A stretch of 64,000 nt of DNA from Helicostylum pulchrum (lineage: Eukaryota; Mucoromycota; Mucoromycetes; Mucorales; Mucoraceae). Made by a program: the position numbers and the translations under genes. The notes beneath the pieces are model-generated. The model was not told the origin of the DNA, did no database searches, and saw only the letters and a program-made list of their open reading frames with translations. The first letter of the stretch is position 1. Each line of letters opens with the position of its first letter. Below are positions 11,074 to 23,021 of this stretch, piece after piece. The DNA lies in the NCBI GenBank assembly GCA_025677825.1, contig JAIXMO010000057.1, forward strand, positions 62,001 to 126,000, in the 5' to 3' direction.

Positions 11074-12340
11074 GTGGCTCAGAAAGAAAGGCGTCTCACA
11101 TTCAAGTTTTCGTTTTTGTGCAAAGATAGTTTTTTTGGGCCAGAAGTCCGGTTGCAAGAAAAAGTAACAAACAAGACTACCCGTAAAATTGGAGGTTCTA
11201 TCAAGACTTATCATACTACGGAAAATGCACAAGAAGAACTTTCCAATCTTACTGCCGTCATAAAAAAGAGCAAGTCTCTTCGTAAAGAATTACGAAAGGA
11301 ATTTCAAGTAGCAGAGAAGGAGAGAATGGACAAAGCCAGTATATTTTGTCAAATGGAAAAGAGCTCGTGGAACACACGTTTATACGCTAAACTCAAGTCT
11401 CAAAGAGAAGTATGCAATCGATTGTACAACAAGATTGATCAGGTTTCTTCATCCATAAAGAATGATTGGGCAAGAGTGTATGAATTAAACAAGGCTGTGC
11501 ATAAACAGACGTCACCTTCCAAGAAGAAGCTGATTGTCTTTTCTGACTGCATGAATAAAAAAATTAAAGATGAAAGGGTCATTGTACAAGGTATGGACCC
11601 TGGGGTTGTTATGACTGCAGCAATCAACAGCAAAATGCCGACCCCTTTGTTTGAAAGCATAAATCGCTTCCAAATCTTTGAAAGTGAAGAAGAGAGCGCA
11701 AATGAATTTCTCAGTCATTTAGACGATAAAAAGACATCATTTTTCCTAACTGCATGTCTCGTTAAATGTGCAACTTTTTCCAACATGCATAGAAAAAAAA
11801 GGGAGTTAAGACTGCATGAAACAAAGAATTAGACCCTAAATATCTGGGTAAAAGAATCCTTACAAGACGAATAAAAACTAAAAAAAACACATTAGCATAT
11901 ATACTCAAACCAGCGGAAACAACTGCTCAAAGATTTTAATTTGCCCAAAAAAAATGGATCAGTCTGTATATTTATGGTGGATTGGCACCAAAATTCAGCG
12001 TATATACGAGGTCACACAAGAAGAAGCATACCGCCGTATACATCAATGATCAAGAGCTACGAATCAGATCATTTTCAAATTGTCGATGAATATAATTCAA
12101 CCTTGAAATGTACAAGCTGTTTCAAAACAACAATGAAACAGCTTGTACATTTCAAAGGTAAGTGTTAATCCTAAATGCCCAAGACAAATATCGACCCGCT
12201 CCACCACAAGCAACCGAGATCAGAAGGATGCAAGGAATATTGCATTGATTGGGTTCAGCTCACTTGTTTCGGAAGATGGCTCTCCCCTCCCTCCTTTCCG
12301 AAGAGGATCGCCTAAATCACATAAGTACGTTGACCATTAG
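11074..12340 (+). pseudogene. Second, divergent Fanzor-like nuclease relic
   Basis: A different Fanzor lineage lies just downstream of truncated copy 1. The 11074-11832 ORF has a Lys-rich helical N-terminal part and a clear RuvC-I motif, VQGMDPGVVMTAAI. After stops and frameshifts (11830-11940), fragments read LGKRILTRRIKTKKNTLAYI and LYIYGGLAPKF. These are followed by a Glu beside a CxxC (VDEYNSTLKCTSC), a second ribbon half (VNPKCPRQ) and RuvC-III (SNRDQKDARNIALIGFSSLV), ending in LPPFRR. At least three frame changes are needed to read through it, so it is a pseudogene. The Glu-x-x-S/T-S/T-x2-CxxC arrangement fits the relocated catalytic Glu reported for Fanzors. A perfect inverted repeat sits in the ribbon region. 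Confidence 0.75.
12103..12155. repeat. Perfect 22-bp inverted repeat with 9-nt loop
   Basis: The left arm is 12103-12124 and the right arm 12134-12155. The arms are exact reverse complements over 22 nt (core tgtacaagctgtttca / tgaaacagcttgtaca). The loop is aaacaacaa. It lies inside the zinc-ribbon coding part of the Fanzor-like relic and would form a strong hairpin in DNA or RNA. Confidence 0.95.
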
Positions 12341-12581
12341 CTCCAGAACTTCTTAAATACGCATATACTGATACATTCATCTATAGGTTCAACTTATCTA
12401 ATTTTTTCTTAACACACCAGTTTGGCGACGTTAAGAACTCCGGTATATCCGGCAACTGATTTTAACCTGTGGCTGTCCCTCAGGCCAAAAATTTTAGAAA
12501 AAAAGACAGGGATATCTTCTTTAAAAAAAAACTTCAGTCAGAAAGCTTTTAATGTTTAAATAATTAACATATATAGCAAGT

Positions 12582-13775
12582 ATGCAAACCGAACACTCAA
12601 AACCAAATACTGGTCATCGCAAAAAGAAGGCAGCTAGAGCTTGTATTCATTGCCAAAAGGTATTTAAATGCGTTTAAAATAACCAAACTAAAATACTAAT
12701 CGATTCATTCAATTAATAGGCTCACTTAACTTGTGATGATTGTAACTTTTTTTTATAACGAAAAAAAGTAAATACAAATATAAATTTGAGAATTAATCTT
12801 CTTTAATTCTTTTAGCACGACCTTGTCAACGATGTATTAAACGTAATCTATCGACAACATGTACGGATGGTGCAAGAAAAAAAGCAAAATACCTGCAGGA
12901 TATTGAAGGTATAGTCTCTATAATAATACTTGAAAAGTTAAACTAAATTCTCTTTATAGATGCCATTAGTGGTAGTACTACCCCTAATACACCATATAGT
13001 CCTCAGTCTTCATTAAGTACACCAAACTTAAACTCTTTCAACTCTTTCCAACAAAGCCATTTTTTGGACACAGGTAAAAAAAAAAGAGAGAGGATTATCG
13101 AAACTGCATAAACGAAACTAAAAATATAGATACATAGGTGGAAGTAATACCAGTACAAACGATAACACGAATAACGCGATGATGCCATTAGAAAACTATA
13201 ATTATGGATTTGGATCAACGGCTACAAACCTCGAATACTCGATACTATCCAACATGTTGGGCTCATCTTTAGCAAACCCAACCAACGTAATTAATTCTTC
13301 CTCCCCTGCTCAAACTTCTGCAGACGTTTTAAATAATATATGGTCCCAACAATCACCAGTAATAGAAAATGTTACTACACCTGTCAGTATCATTCGTGGA
13401 GAAGCTTCGTATTTATCCTCTCCGACTCATTTAGTTTCCACCCCAACTTCATCTTACATTAATAGCAGCATCAATAATAATCATAATAACAATAATAGTA
13501 ACAATAATAATATCAAAGGATCAGTGCCATCTATATCTGCTTCAACCATAGGAACTTCTCAAGTATCTGCGTCTGGTGTATCAACATTATCTGCTTATGG
13601 CGATGGAGCTGTTGTTGCCAAAGTAGCAAGTCCTGTCACATCGAGTACTGGACCCACTGTCAGACGACGAAATCAAATAATTACTCCCGAAATGGCTTAC
13701 GCTAGTGCAACCAAACCCTTTAGTTATGCCGATGGCTATCATTATCTAATCAATTATGTTAAATCGAGGTAAATC

Positions 13776-13806
<31 letters not shown>

Positions 13807-14457
13807 CCTTTTTTTATATGTATACTAACAAAAATAAAAAATAAAATAGAATGGGTAGAGAAGATTTAATGAGAATTAGTAGAGCATTAGCATTATTTAG
13901 ACCTTCTGTTTTAGCGTCTATGATGAATTTGACCGAGGATGATTTAATCTTTACTGAAAAGTGCTTACAACGTACATTATTAGAATTTGAAAAATTGATT
14001 AGTTACTCTGGAACACCTACTGTTGTTTGGAGAAGGACTGGTGAGATTACTATGGTAGGAAAAGAATTTTCTTTACTCACCCAATGGTCTCGGGATTCTT
14101 TATTAAGTAAGAAAACTTATATATATGAGGTAAGGATAGGTAATAAATAAATGTACGCATCAAAAAAAAAAAAGGAGATACTCATGTTTTTATAGTTAAT
14201 GAGTAACCCTTCAGCTGTCGAATATTGGGAGAAGTATGCTTTGCATGCATTTGATAATACGGATTCTGCTGTATATAGTACATGTATATTGATGAGCCCT
14301 ACAAAACGTGTTGTCCCTTGTACGTTTTGTTTTACTATCAAACGTGATATATTTGATTTACCTAGTGTCATTGTTGGAAATGTAAGCTGAACCTCCTTTT
14401 AACTGTATTATAAATACACTAACCCTTATCCTATAGTTTTTACCTATATTGAGTTAA
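12582..14457 (+). CDS. ERT1: ERT1/AcuK-type Zn2Cys6 transcription factor with PAS domain (gluconeogenesis regulator)
   Basis: Nuclear transcription factor expected to control gluconeogenic and non-fermentable-carbon genes. Eight exons (12582-12659, 12720-12741, 12816-12908, 12960-13073, 13138-13768, 13850-14129, 14196-14381, 14437-14457) join in frame to 474 residues. The Zn2Cys6 cluster is at residues about 18-50 ([20 protein letters not shown], then [12 protein letters not shown] and [12 protein letters not shown]), the near-invariant form of ERT1/AcuK/RDS2. The cluster is split by three introns. A Ser/Asn-rich linker leads to a C-terminal PAS domain ([20 protein letters not shown], then FLPIL at the end, as in the family). 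Intron 5 contains an A run of about 27. The gene starts only about 240 bp after the mobile-element island and is intact. Confidence 0.93.
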
Positions 14458-15644
14458 CCATTGAAACATCTAATATCTGCATTTTTTTTTTTATATCCCT
14501 CCTATAATTGACTTATTTACACATACACATAAACTTTTTGAACCAAAAATTATATTCAGGAACGAGTAGAGTTTCTGTCTGAATAACATGAATGTACTTT
14601 TTTTTATATATATACATTTATATATGTATTAGTTAGCATTAAAAAATATCACTCGTGTTGTATAAAAGAAATTATTTTTTATATGTGTATAATAGGTCAT
14701 TTTTTTTAAAAAAAAAAAATAAGCTTTCATAATAGAATTCTATTTCTGTAGAATTCACGCGGGCTTGAAACATCTCTTGAAAAACGCGGACTAATAGTTA
14801 AAATAACCTGGCACAAATAAAAGGGGAGAAATACAAATGACCGGTAAAGATAGTTAAGCTTAACCTAAACAAGACAACTTTTCTAACATAAATAGCGACA
14901 TCTTTTGAGATCAATAGATAAAATAGAGATATCTAGTCATCTTAAATGAACGCTATAATAGTTTCTAATAGACTTCTTATAATGAAGTCTCTTCTTAGAA
15001 GATCCAAGTGTGTTAAACTGCACAGCATTTTCAAAACCGTCAATTGAAAATACCATTTTCATTATTTGGGATTTCAATCATTTTTGGTTAAAAGGTGTAC
15101 CACATCAAAACAATTATGCATGATGTCAACAAGAAAAAAACAAAAATAAACAAATAATAGAATAAACAGAATTTTATATATACAGTGCTGGCTAGAAAAT
15201 GATTTGCAGTTTGTGGTAAATGATTGTCGTTCTCAAAACTTTAGTTTGTCTGTTCGGGATAGGCCAAATTGGCGTTACCGAGTGAAGGCTTTAGTTCTTT
15301 CTTTTCGCTTTTAACACTAAGTGTGCAAAAAACCATAAACCTTTTTAAGTCTAATAAGTTCTTGTTATCGATGTATTACATATTCTCATATGAAGTAACG
15401 TAACCTATATATTTAAAAATATAATATATTTGACATATAAACTCAAAATGACAATAGTTGGTGAAATAACCGGTATTTTGATTTCAGGTTGGAGACATTA
15501 TTTTTTGCTAAACGATATTTATTTTTTTACTAACGACATTTGACTTTTCAAAATGGACAAAATTTACAGGTCACACTGTATCACGTGAAAAATATACATT
15601 TTTTTTAAAAAAGGAAAAAGCACCTACACTACTGCATCATCATG
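14458..15644. other. Intergenic between convergent genes
   Basis: 1.2 kb with no supported gene. It contains T/A homopolymers and a perfect 14-bp palindrome aatagaattctatt at 14731-14744. Otherwise I see only AT-rich, stop-filled sequence. Confidence 0.5.
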
Positions 15645-17501
15645 TTATTGATAGTAACCATATTGTTGTTGATAAGTGTAAGCGTATTGACTGTTTGTGT
15701 AATTATTGTTTGATGGAGGCAAATAACCATAATTCTGCAGTTGTTGTTGTTGTAGTTGTGGTGGCTGTTGTTGGTGGTGCGGGTGTCCGTAAATAGAGTA
15801 TTCAGAAGCAGACATTCTTCTCTGTTCGTCAAGTACACGAGGTCTTCTTCTGTCTTGACTATTGCTACGATGCTGTATCTGCTGTGTAGTATATACAGGC
15901 TGCCTAGATGATCGTTGGGTGCTGTTATATTTGTTTGCTCCAGCATTGTTTACAATAGGAGATGTTTGAGCGGCAGAAAGAGGTTCCGGATTCCATCGAA
16001 TCGATCTTAAACTAGGTGGACTATCAAAATGATGATTGTTTATAGCTAAATTACCGAATTCATTAGTAAGACGCGAAACTTGACCGACGGGTAAACTATG
16101 TTGGTTATCATAATAAGGAACGCTACGCTCATGTCGTTGATGTTCATAGTATGGTGGTCTTTGCTGCGATTTGTTTTGATACTTTAAATCATTGGACTTG
16201 TAAAGGTTTGATTGTTTTTTCTCATCAACAGGTGATGTATTTGTCGATTCCATCGGTGTGACCGTTGCCGATGATGACGAGGAAGATGGCGGTGGTGAAC
16301 TAGTTTGTTTATTTGATAAACTACTAAACAGCTTGGAAAGCCTACCGCTTTTGTTTGTACCACTAATAGTTTGATTAACAGGGGATATTGCTGATTCGTC
16401 GCTGACGTTTGAAGTGTCTTTATAATAATTCAAATTACAAGCTGATTTTTGACGTGTTAAACGAGGGGACTTTGGTTCAACCTGAGTAGAAGAAACAGAA
16501 GGTGTTGGTAATGGTGAACCTTTAGGTGTATGAGAAGGACTGTTCCCTGCACTCAATGGCTTATGTTTCTGATCGAATTGGATTTGTTTTTGAGATCGTC
16601 GGACATCTTTTTCAAGCATCAGTTGTAACTTTTGGTCATTACTTAACTCAACCTTGTACTTTTTTTGTAAGGCCTTTTTAGGGATTGGGTCTTCATAGGC
16701 AAGAGGTGATACCATCTCATCGTTACTGTCTATAATATCGTTGTTGTTGTTATTCTTGTTATAATCTCCGACATCTTGAACTCCTTTGCTGATAGAGTCT
16801 CGTTTCCAGCCTCCGTCATCCGACTTATCAAGCAAAGTCATTAATGACATTAGTAAGATCAGCTCCAGTTCACGAGATTTTGTTAAATCGCATCTAAGCA
16901 TATTGTATCCTAGTAATGAGAATATACCAAAGTATTCGTCTTTCAGCATACGTGGCAAGTATTGTGCTACACAAATATCACCTAAAAGAAAACATATTGT
17001 TTCGAAATATTTAGTTTACTTGAGAAAAAAAGTATAAAAAATAGGGCTTACCAGTTTTTCTAACAGCCCTACATTCCAATGAATTGCTCATTCTGCTTTC
17101 GCGTACCCTATATAATAAAAAATATATTAATAAACCATACACACTTATAAAAAAATAAAACTTTACCATCTATACTTTTCGCCTTCCCATATAAAGCTCC
17201 ATTCAAAACCAATACGAGAAGTATCACGTAACTCAACTGGAGTATCGTTTTTATTACTTTCATCTAAGTGTAATATAATGGGTTTTACCCTAGCTGTCGC
17301 ACTCTTTACTTGTGTTTCAGCCCACACTTCAAATGTAACTGGGTCAACTAAACTAACAGCATAAAATTTGGATAATCTGTGCCTGATTTTGATAAAACGG
17401 AGTTCACCAGTTTTTTTGTTTTTAATATCTATAATCGCTCGATTACGTGGATGACTAGATAATATATAGTGTGTCACAACGTCATCAATTGTTAAAGCCA
17501 T
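15645..17501 (-). CDS. Tubby/LURP-like domain protein with long Gln/Ser-rich disordered tail
   Basis: Uncharacterised fungal protein of about 580 residues. Exon 1 (about 17167-17501) encodes a beta-strand-rich module starting MALTIDDVVTHYILSSHPRN. A short exon (about 17052-17107) adds VRESRMSNSLECRAVRKTG. A long exon starting near 16980 continues with DICVAQYLPRMLKDEYFGIF and ELELILLMSLMTLLDKSDDG. The pattern of strands (WSFIWEGEKYRW) followed by a hydrophobic C-terminal helix suggests a tubby or scramblase-like barrel. This is a fold-level guess. From about residue 200 the protein is low-complexity (Asn, Ser, Pro, then Gln/Tyr-rich, ending QQQYGYYQ). No enzymatic motif is visible. The start at 17501 is preceded by a GA-repeat leader. 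Confidence 0.8.
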
Positions 17502-20500
17502 TTTGGTTTTTCTGCTTTTTTAAAGAAAGAGAGAGAGAGAGAGGCAGATAGAAAAAAGAAGAAAGAGATATTTTTATAGACTTTTAAAAACAATGGGTTT
17601 GTTGTGTTATAGCTTCGCGTAACTGTGTGTCACGTCCGCAGTTAATTTTGAAAATGGGAAAAGTCGCATAACATTGTTTACAGTTACTAGTTAGAAAATA
17701 ATAAACGTAAAATGCTTCTTGAATGATATAATTGATAATTTCGCCATTCTATTAAAGGTAAAAGCGTCAAACTTCTTATTATCTTTTTAATATAAAAGAA
17801 ATTTCTTTAGCAAAAAAAAAAAAAAAAAAAACTATAAATATAACTTGTAACTTGTGATTTAATTCAGGAGAAACAAAAAAGTGGCAAAATAGCAAGTTAC
17901 GGAGATCATGAGATGACCCTTTGATTCATATTAATATAATCTAACAGAGAGTGTATATAAATATATATTTATTGGAAATAGAATATAAACATCTTATAAG
18001 GGGGAACCTTACTTCTTTTTGGAGAGAAAAAAAGGTAACTCTTTATCCAAACTCATTTTAATGGCTAATAGGTTATTTGAAAGACCTACTTCAAAATAAA
18101 AACTTTGACAGAATTGAAAACAAGCTAAACTAGAAGGATATTTGCCTTTTATGTCATTGACTTTTTTGTTATGATTTATTTTCGGACAAGGCTCTTTTAT
18201 ATATATATATATATATGTACTTTTCGTCTTTATACCGATACGACAGCTATTATAAAAGTTGGCTTCATAAACGTAGAGATAGTGTACGCTGAAACTAGTA
18301 GATCAAGTAATATATGTTACTGTCTGAGTAGATTTAAATGTGTCTCTGAACTAAAAAAAAAGCTTATTTTTGATACCTTTTCTATTATAAAGTAAAGCCA
18401 AGGAAAATGTGGCTGGTTTGCCTGGAAAGCAAAGAGAAAAAAAAAAGTTAATTGTGTTCAAGGCACGTGCATTCATGATTGATCTGTGCTTATCCCTTCG
18501 TAACATATCATCTGCTTGAAAAAAAAAACGTATCGTCATCGTTTTTTGTGTATAACCCATATTATACAAATTTATAGCTTGTCTGTTAATATAAACAAAC
18601 TGCCGTAGTTATGTAACGCATGATAATAAATAGCTCAAAGTTTGTTTCATACACTTGGGTACCTGGAAAAAAAGGGACCGTTTCAAAAAAAACAGATACG
18701 ATCAGACTCAAAGATATATAATACGTGTCCTTTTGAACATTGATACAAAGCTTTTTATTTCTCTAACGCTGATTTTATTTTCTCACGAAGAGTGTTATTT
18801 GACCCAACGCGTTAAAGCAATATATATTTCAATTATATATCTTAATACCTTGATTAAGGGTAATTTTTTATCGGTATCAAAGAGACCGAAAAAAATCGGT
18901 TCGAGGTCCCTTTATCCGAGCCTAATATACCGGACGACAAAGCCATCGATAACGTGCGGAGTAAAAAGCGATTGACGATTCGAGGCCCTTTCTTTGTTTC
19001 GAGCAAAAGAACATACATATCAATAAACAACTGATAGTCTAGATTTTGTTACCAGGCGTAGTTTGTTATCGGAAAAAAAAAGTGTTACTTTCTGCTTTTA
19101 GGAATTGATTTTTAGCAATACACATGTGTGCAAATCTGTCGAGTTATTCTTCGTTTATACATATCAGTAAGTATTGAGCTAAAATAAATGACAGGTATTT
19201 AGTGATTTATTGGATTACATTAGATATATGCTGTTTTTACAATGTGTTTCTAATTAGATAACTTTAAATGCATTTTACTTTGACTACCGATTTATAACTT
19301 TCATGCTAAAAGTCACATTACCGAGTAACTTAAAAAAGATACCATGTTATGAAACATGAATGTAGTGAGTTTCTACCTCAATTTACTTAAACTTTTGTCG
19401 TATCGAATCTATAAATGTTTTATATAATAAATTAAATACATATGAAGACTTCGAACTATTATATCTATCTTTATTGCTGCTTGATAACAATTTTTATATA
19501 ATATAGCCATAATTGTTTTTTTTTCCAGATGTACCCATCGAAAAGGCTATCCTCCAAGTACATCCTCGTAACAAAATCAAACATTTTTTATGCAAACTGG
19601 ATGTTGTTTCCCTTCTTTCAAAGACGATCTTTTGGGCTTTGGTAGTTTTCATCCCCGCGACAAAAAAAAACAACAACAAACTTAAACTTTAATGTTATTT
19701 ACTACAGAATGTGATAATTTTTTTTCCGGCAAGCCTGATGATGACAAAAAGCCGATCTATGAGTTGGTAAACTTTATAATTTGAGCTTCAGAAGCTTGTA
19801 CACATAGACAGTATATAACCCGACCCTGGGCGGATTAAATTTAATTATCATATGTTACATTTACGGCTTTAGAAAATAACGAGAATTTAATAAGGTTTTC
19901 ATTTAGATATGTGTGACAGATATTGACATAAAAGGCGCGTATCCGTACAGATAAAAAAAAACCATGCTATTTTCAAAATAAATTATAGATGTCTATCCCC
20001 TTGGGTCCGTTCTTTCTTTTTTTTTAAAAAAATAAAAAAAAAGGTACAACCATCAATATTTTTCTATAGGTGCTACTATGTTACCCAGTGAGACGATATC
20101 TCGTCATATACACGTGGAAAGATAATTAGAACATTCATAATGAAAGCGCCTGCTTATAACACATGCTTTAAATATTTAGCGTACAACTTGTAAAGATTAA
20201 AATATTTATCAAGGCACATACTCGATCGGAATTAAGTAACAAAGCTGGGAACAGAAATGAAAATCACATGAGAAACTTTGCAAAAAAAAAAAAGATACGT
20301 GTGTCTATCAACTGCAAAATATCTTGATTTCGAGAACATTATTGTCGTGCTTTTGTATAAACTAGAACTAATTAATTGTAATAAATCATCTTTTATTCCC
20401 GTAAATAATAGTTCCATAGTCGAACGTTAGATATGTTACATCGTGACTTACAATTTTTGTGGTGTCACAAATCCAAGAAGGATGCTCGTTGAAGAGGATC

Positions 20501-20592
20501 CTCTTTAACAAGGATTGTCTTTTAAACTTTAACTTAAAAATAATACCTTTTTCGTAATAATCTAAAATAATATAAATAATCATCAAAAAATC

Positions 20593-20715
20593 AATTCACA
20601 TTTTGTAAACAACTTTATCTTATACTTCTCTTAACTTATAAAAGACCTTAAATCAGCTCTTTTATTTTAACTTTACTTTATATTTTATTTTGTTCCTGAA
20701 TTCCCTTGGATCTTA
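20593..20715 (+). repeat. Direct repeat unit A (about 123 bp)
   Basis: This matches 20880-21005 in the same orientation with scattered differences and small indels (shared blocks cttatacttctcttaactta, attttgttcctgaattccct). The element type is unknown. Confidence 0.85.
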
Positions 20716-20751
20716 CTGTTACACGAAGAACCAAATTTGAAAATAATTGTG

Positions 20752-20772
20752 GATCAAGTCTTCGACTTGATC
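20752..20772. repeat. Perfect 9-bp hairpin between the direct repeats
   Basis: gatcaagtc-ttc-gacttgatc: two exact 9-nt arms with a 3-nt loop, placed between the two direct repeat units. Confidence 0.9.
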
Positions 20773-20879
20773 TAAAAAATATAAAATCATCAAGCCTGAA
20801 GCTCTTATCAAAATAATAACCAAAAAACTAAAAACATAAAAACATATAAATACTACCTTCTTTTCAATAATAAAAATGT

Positions 20880-21005
20880 AATTCACTTTTTGTAAACAAT
20901 TTAATCTTATACTTCTCTTAACTTATAAAAGACCTTTAAATCAAGCTCTTTTATTTTATCTTTACTTTTTATTTTATTTTGTTCCTGAATTCCCTTGGAT
21001 CCTAC
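20880..21005 (+). repeat. Direct repeat unit B (about 126 bp)
   Basis: Second copy of the 20593-20715 unit. It is followed by a further short direct repeat, acaggaactggtg(c/t)tcact, at 21072-21090 and 21152-21170. The spacing leads down to the 3' end of the tRNA gene. Confidence 0.85.
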
Positions 21006-21260
21006 TTTCCATTGTACTTTTTACCTTTTTCTTTTATTTTACTTTATCTCTTAAGTCGTTCTACTTATAAAACAGGAACTGGTGCTCACTTTTCTTACTA
21101 TTACCTTATTATTCTTTTATTACACCTTACTACACCATCTATTGATTAACAACAGGAACTGGTGTTCACTTAAAACTTATTATTATCTTTTATCTTTTAT
21201 TTTATTTCTCTACCACATACTTAGAAAGACTACGACATTATCATCAGCTAGGTGCACTAC

Positions 21261-21281
21261 TTGCCTAAAAAAGGCAAAAAA
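21261..21281 (-). terminator. Pol III terminator of tRNA-Arg
   Basis: On the minus strand the tRNA is followed by a T6 run (21281-21276) and a second T6 run (21272-21267). The latter sits in a short stem TTGCC(T)/AGGCAA. T runs of this length terminate RNA polymerase III. Confidence 0.75.
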
Positions 21282-21289
21282 TAATGAGA

Positions 21290-21362
21290 ACCCATGGCGG
21301 GGGTCGAACCCGCAATCTTTAGTTTAGAAGACTAACGCGTTATCCAATTACGCTACACGGGC
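21290..21362 (-). tRNA. tRNA-Arg (anticodon TCT)
   Basis: 73 nt on the minus strand, starting GCCCGTGTAGCG and ending CATGGGT. The acceptor stem is GCCCGTG/CATGGGT with two G-U pairs. The D stem is GCGT/ACGC. The anticodon stem is TTAGT/ACTAA with loop CTTCTAA, giving anticodon TCT. The T stem is GCGGG/CCCGC with loop TTCGACC. No intron is seen. Confidence 0.95.
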
Positions 21363-21429
21363 TTCTTGTGGAAAAGAAAATTTTAAAAATAATAAAACCT
21401 GTTTTGTATTATTTAAATCGCGTAATATT

Positions 21430-21465
21430 CACGTGATATTCACGTGTTTTTGCTAATATCACGTG
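21430..21465. promoter_or_regulatory. Cluster of three CACGTG (E-box/CDEI-like) sites
   Basis: CACGTG occurs at 21430-21435, 21441-21446 and 21460-21465, in contexts TTCACGTGA, TTCACGTGT and ATCACGTGA. This is 70-100 bp upstream of the tRNA-Arg in an otherwise very AT-rich stretch. CACGTG is the binding site of bHLH factors such as Cbf1/Pho4/USF. The target gene is unclear. Confidence 0.6.
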
Positions 21466-23021
21466 ATCATATAGCCTTGGTAAAAAAAAATCCGATATAT
21501 ACTTGAACATTAAGAGCAACTATAGTTTTAGTTTTGGTATGGTTTGATAATTAAATTCGTAAGTTCGTTTAAATCATTCCATAGAGAATTGAATCTTGCC
21601 CAAAATTTTACGTCAATAATAATATTACGTTTTTAAAGTGTATTTAAGGGATCGTAAAATGGTGCAGTTCAAAGAAAAAGTAAAATAGCGAGAGTACAGT
21701 AAGACGTTTCTTTTGGTAATTGTAAAGTTTGAAACTTATAACGTAGCAATTTTTTCTTTTTCAGTACTTGTAGCTTTTTTTTTTGTTTTTTTTTCTAAAA
21801 AAAAAGTAGTTATTATTTTTATTACGTGATGTGGCGTATTAGTAGTGAAAGAGTTAATAAGTTACAAGGTCCAAAAAGTATTGAATTTGATATTATATTA
21901 TATATGAATACAACACGAAATAAACTTCTCGAGGTATCACAAATTATGAAAAAAAAAAAGGTTATTGTTTACAAATCGGTCACTGTTTACCAAATATTAT
22001 TTTAAAAAAAAACCTTAATTATATTTGGATTAAAAAATCGACATAAAAGATAGTATTAATAGTAGCACATTGGTAGTACTTGAGCCCCATAAATAATGCT
22101 GTATTCCCCATTATATTATATATTAGATAATAAAAATTGTTTTTTTTGATGTAGAAGAGTTTAATTCTCGATTGATTTTGATAAGTGAAAAAGTCCCACA
22201 AAAGAGAGAAGGGAAATCTATCATATATTATATACAGATACGAATACGATTAATAATAGTCAAACCTTCATCTTAATTAGTTTTTGTCCATTTTTGTTAA
22301 AATCGTTCACATTTATGATACAGGTACGACTAACATCTAAGTAATAAATTTTTTTTTTCTCTTGTATTATTTTTTTCTCGAGGCACAATTTCTTTTTTTG
22401 AAGTATCACTTTTTTGATTTTTTTAAACAGTATGGATATAGTAAAATAAAAAATTAAACAAGAAGAGTGGCTTGCCAATAATTTAAACAGTCCAAGTGAC
22501 CTTTTTTATGTAAAGAAGGTGGTGTGTTTCAGCCTCCGAGAAAAATTAAAAAAGTATAAAAAGGCGAATCAAGTTTGCAAATGTAGTAGCTCTTTACCAA
22601 TCAGTAGGAAAATGATCTGTTCGCAGATGCTACGGCACTGCAACATTTATATTTTTCAGATGATGAAAACGGGTATTCGGATGAATTCGTCAGTTGATTA
22701 CAACGCGCCCTGGTGGAAACACCTTTCTGATTTTTACAATAGTACTGAATATATGGTTTTATTAAATAAAAATGAAAAAAAAAAAGTTTTTTTGCAAGGG
22801 GGCTTTCTGTTTATAGCAATTTATGACAATTGAACAAGAGCGTTTAAGGCTTCTTTAAATAGACATTTTGATGTTGTACCGATATGTTGTAGGGACTACA
22901 CTTTTTTTTGTTTTTTTTTGTTTCTTTTTGTTTCTTTAAGAGTTATATATATATTTTTTTTTATAATATATATCAGTTCTTTTTTTTATACGCACTTTTA
23001 TTATTTTTACCCGGTATATAT
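21466..23021. other. Intergenic upstream of methyltransferase gene
   Basis: 1.6 kb of AT-rich DNA with T/A homopolymers and no supported gene. A pyrimidine/T-rich tract with TATATA immediately precedes the ATG at 23022 and is probably the promoter and leader. Confidence 0.5.

Larger units (their letters stand above)
17502..21289. other. Gene-poor AT-rich region
   Basis: 3.8 kb with no ORF I can support. It holds the GA-repeat leader of the minus-strand gene (17525-17542), an A run (about 17814-17830), a TA microsatellite (about 18198-18215), two short TTCGAGG(T/C)CC repeats near 18901 and 18979, and direct and inverted repeats at 20.6-21.2 kb listed separately. The short ORFs here have no coding character. 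Confidence 0.5.

Noticed and set aside
18880..19000. tRNA-like box (ggttcgaggtccc) and its neighbour gattcgaggccc
   Set aside because: No cloverleaf can be built around either. Probably short chance or relic repeats.
22519..22833. 104-codon plus-strand ORF upstream of the methyltransferase gene
   Set aside because: No recognisable motif, mixed low-complexity ends and no splice partners. It lies in promoter-like AT-rich DNA and is most likely chance.
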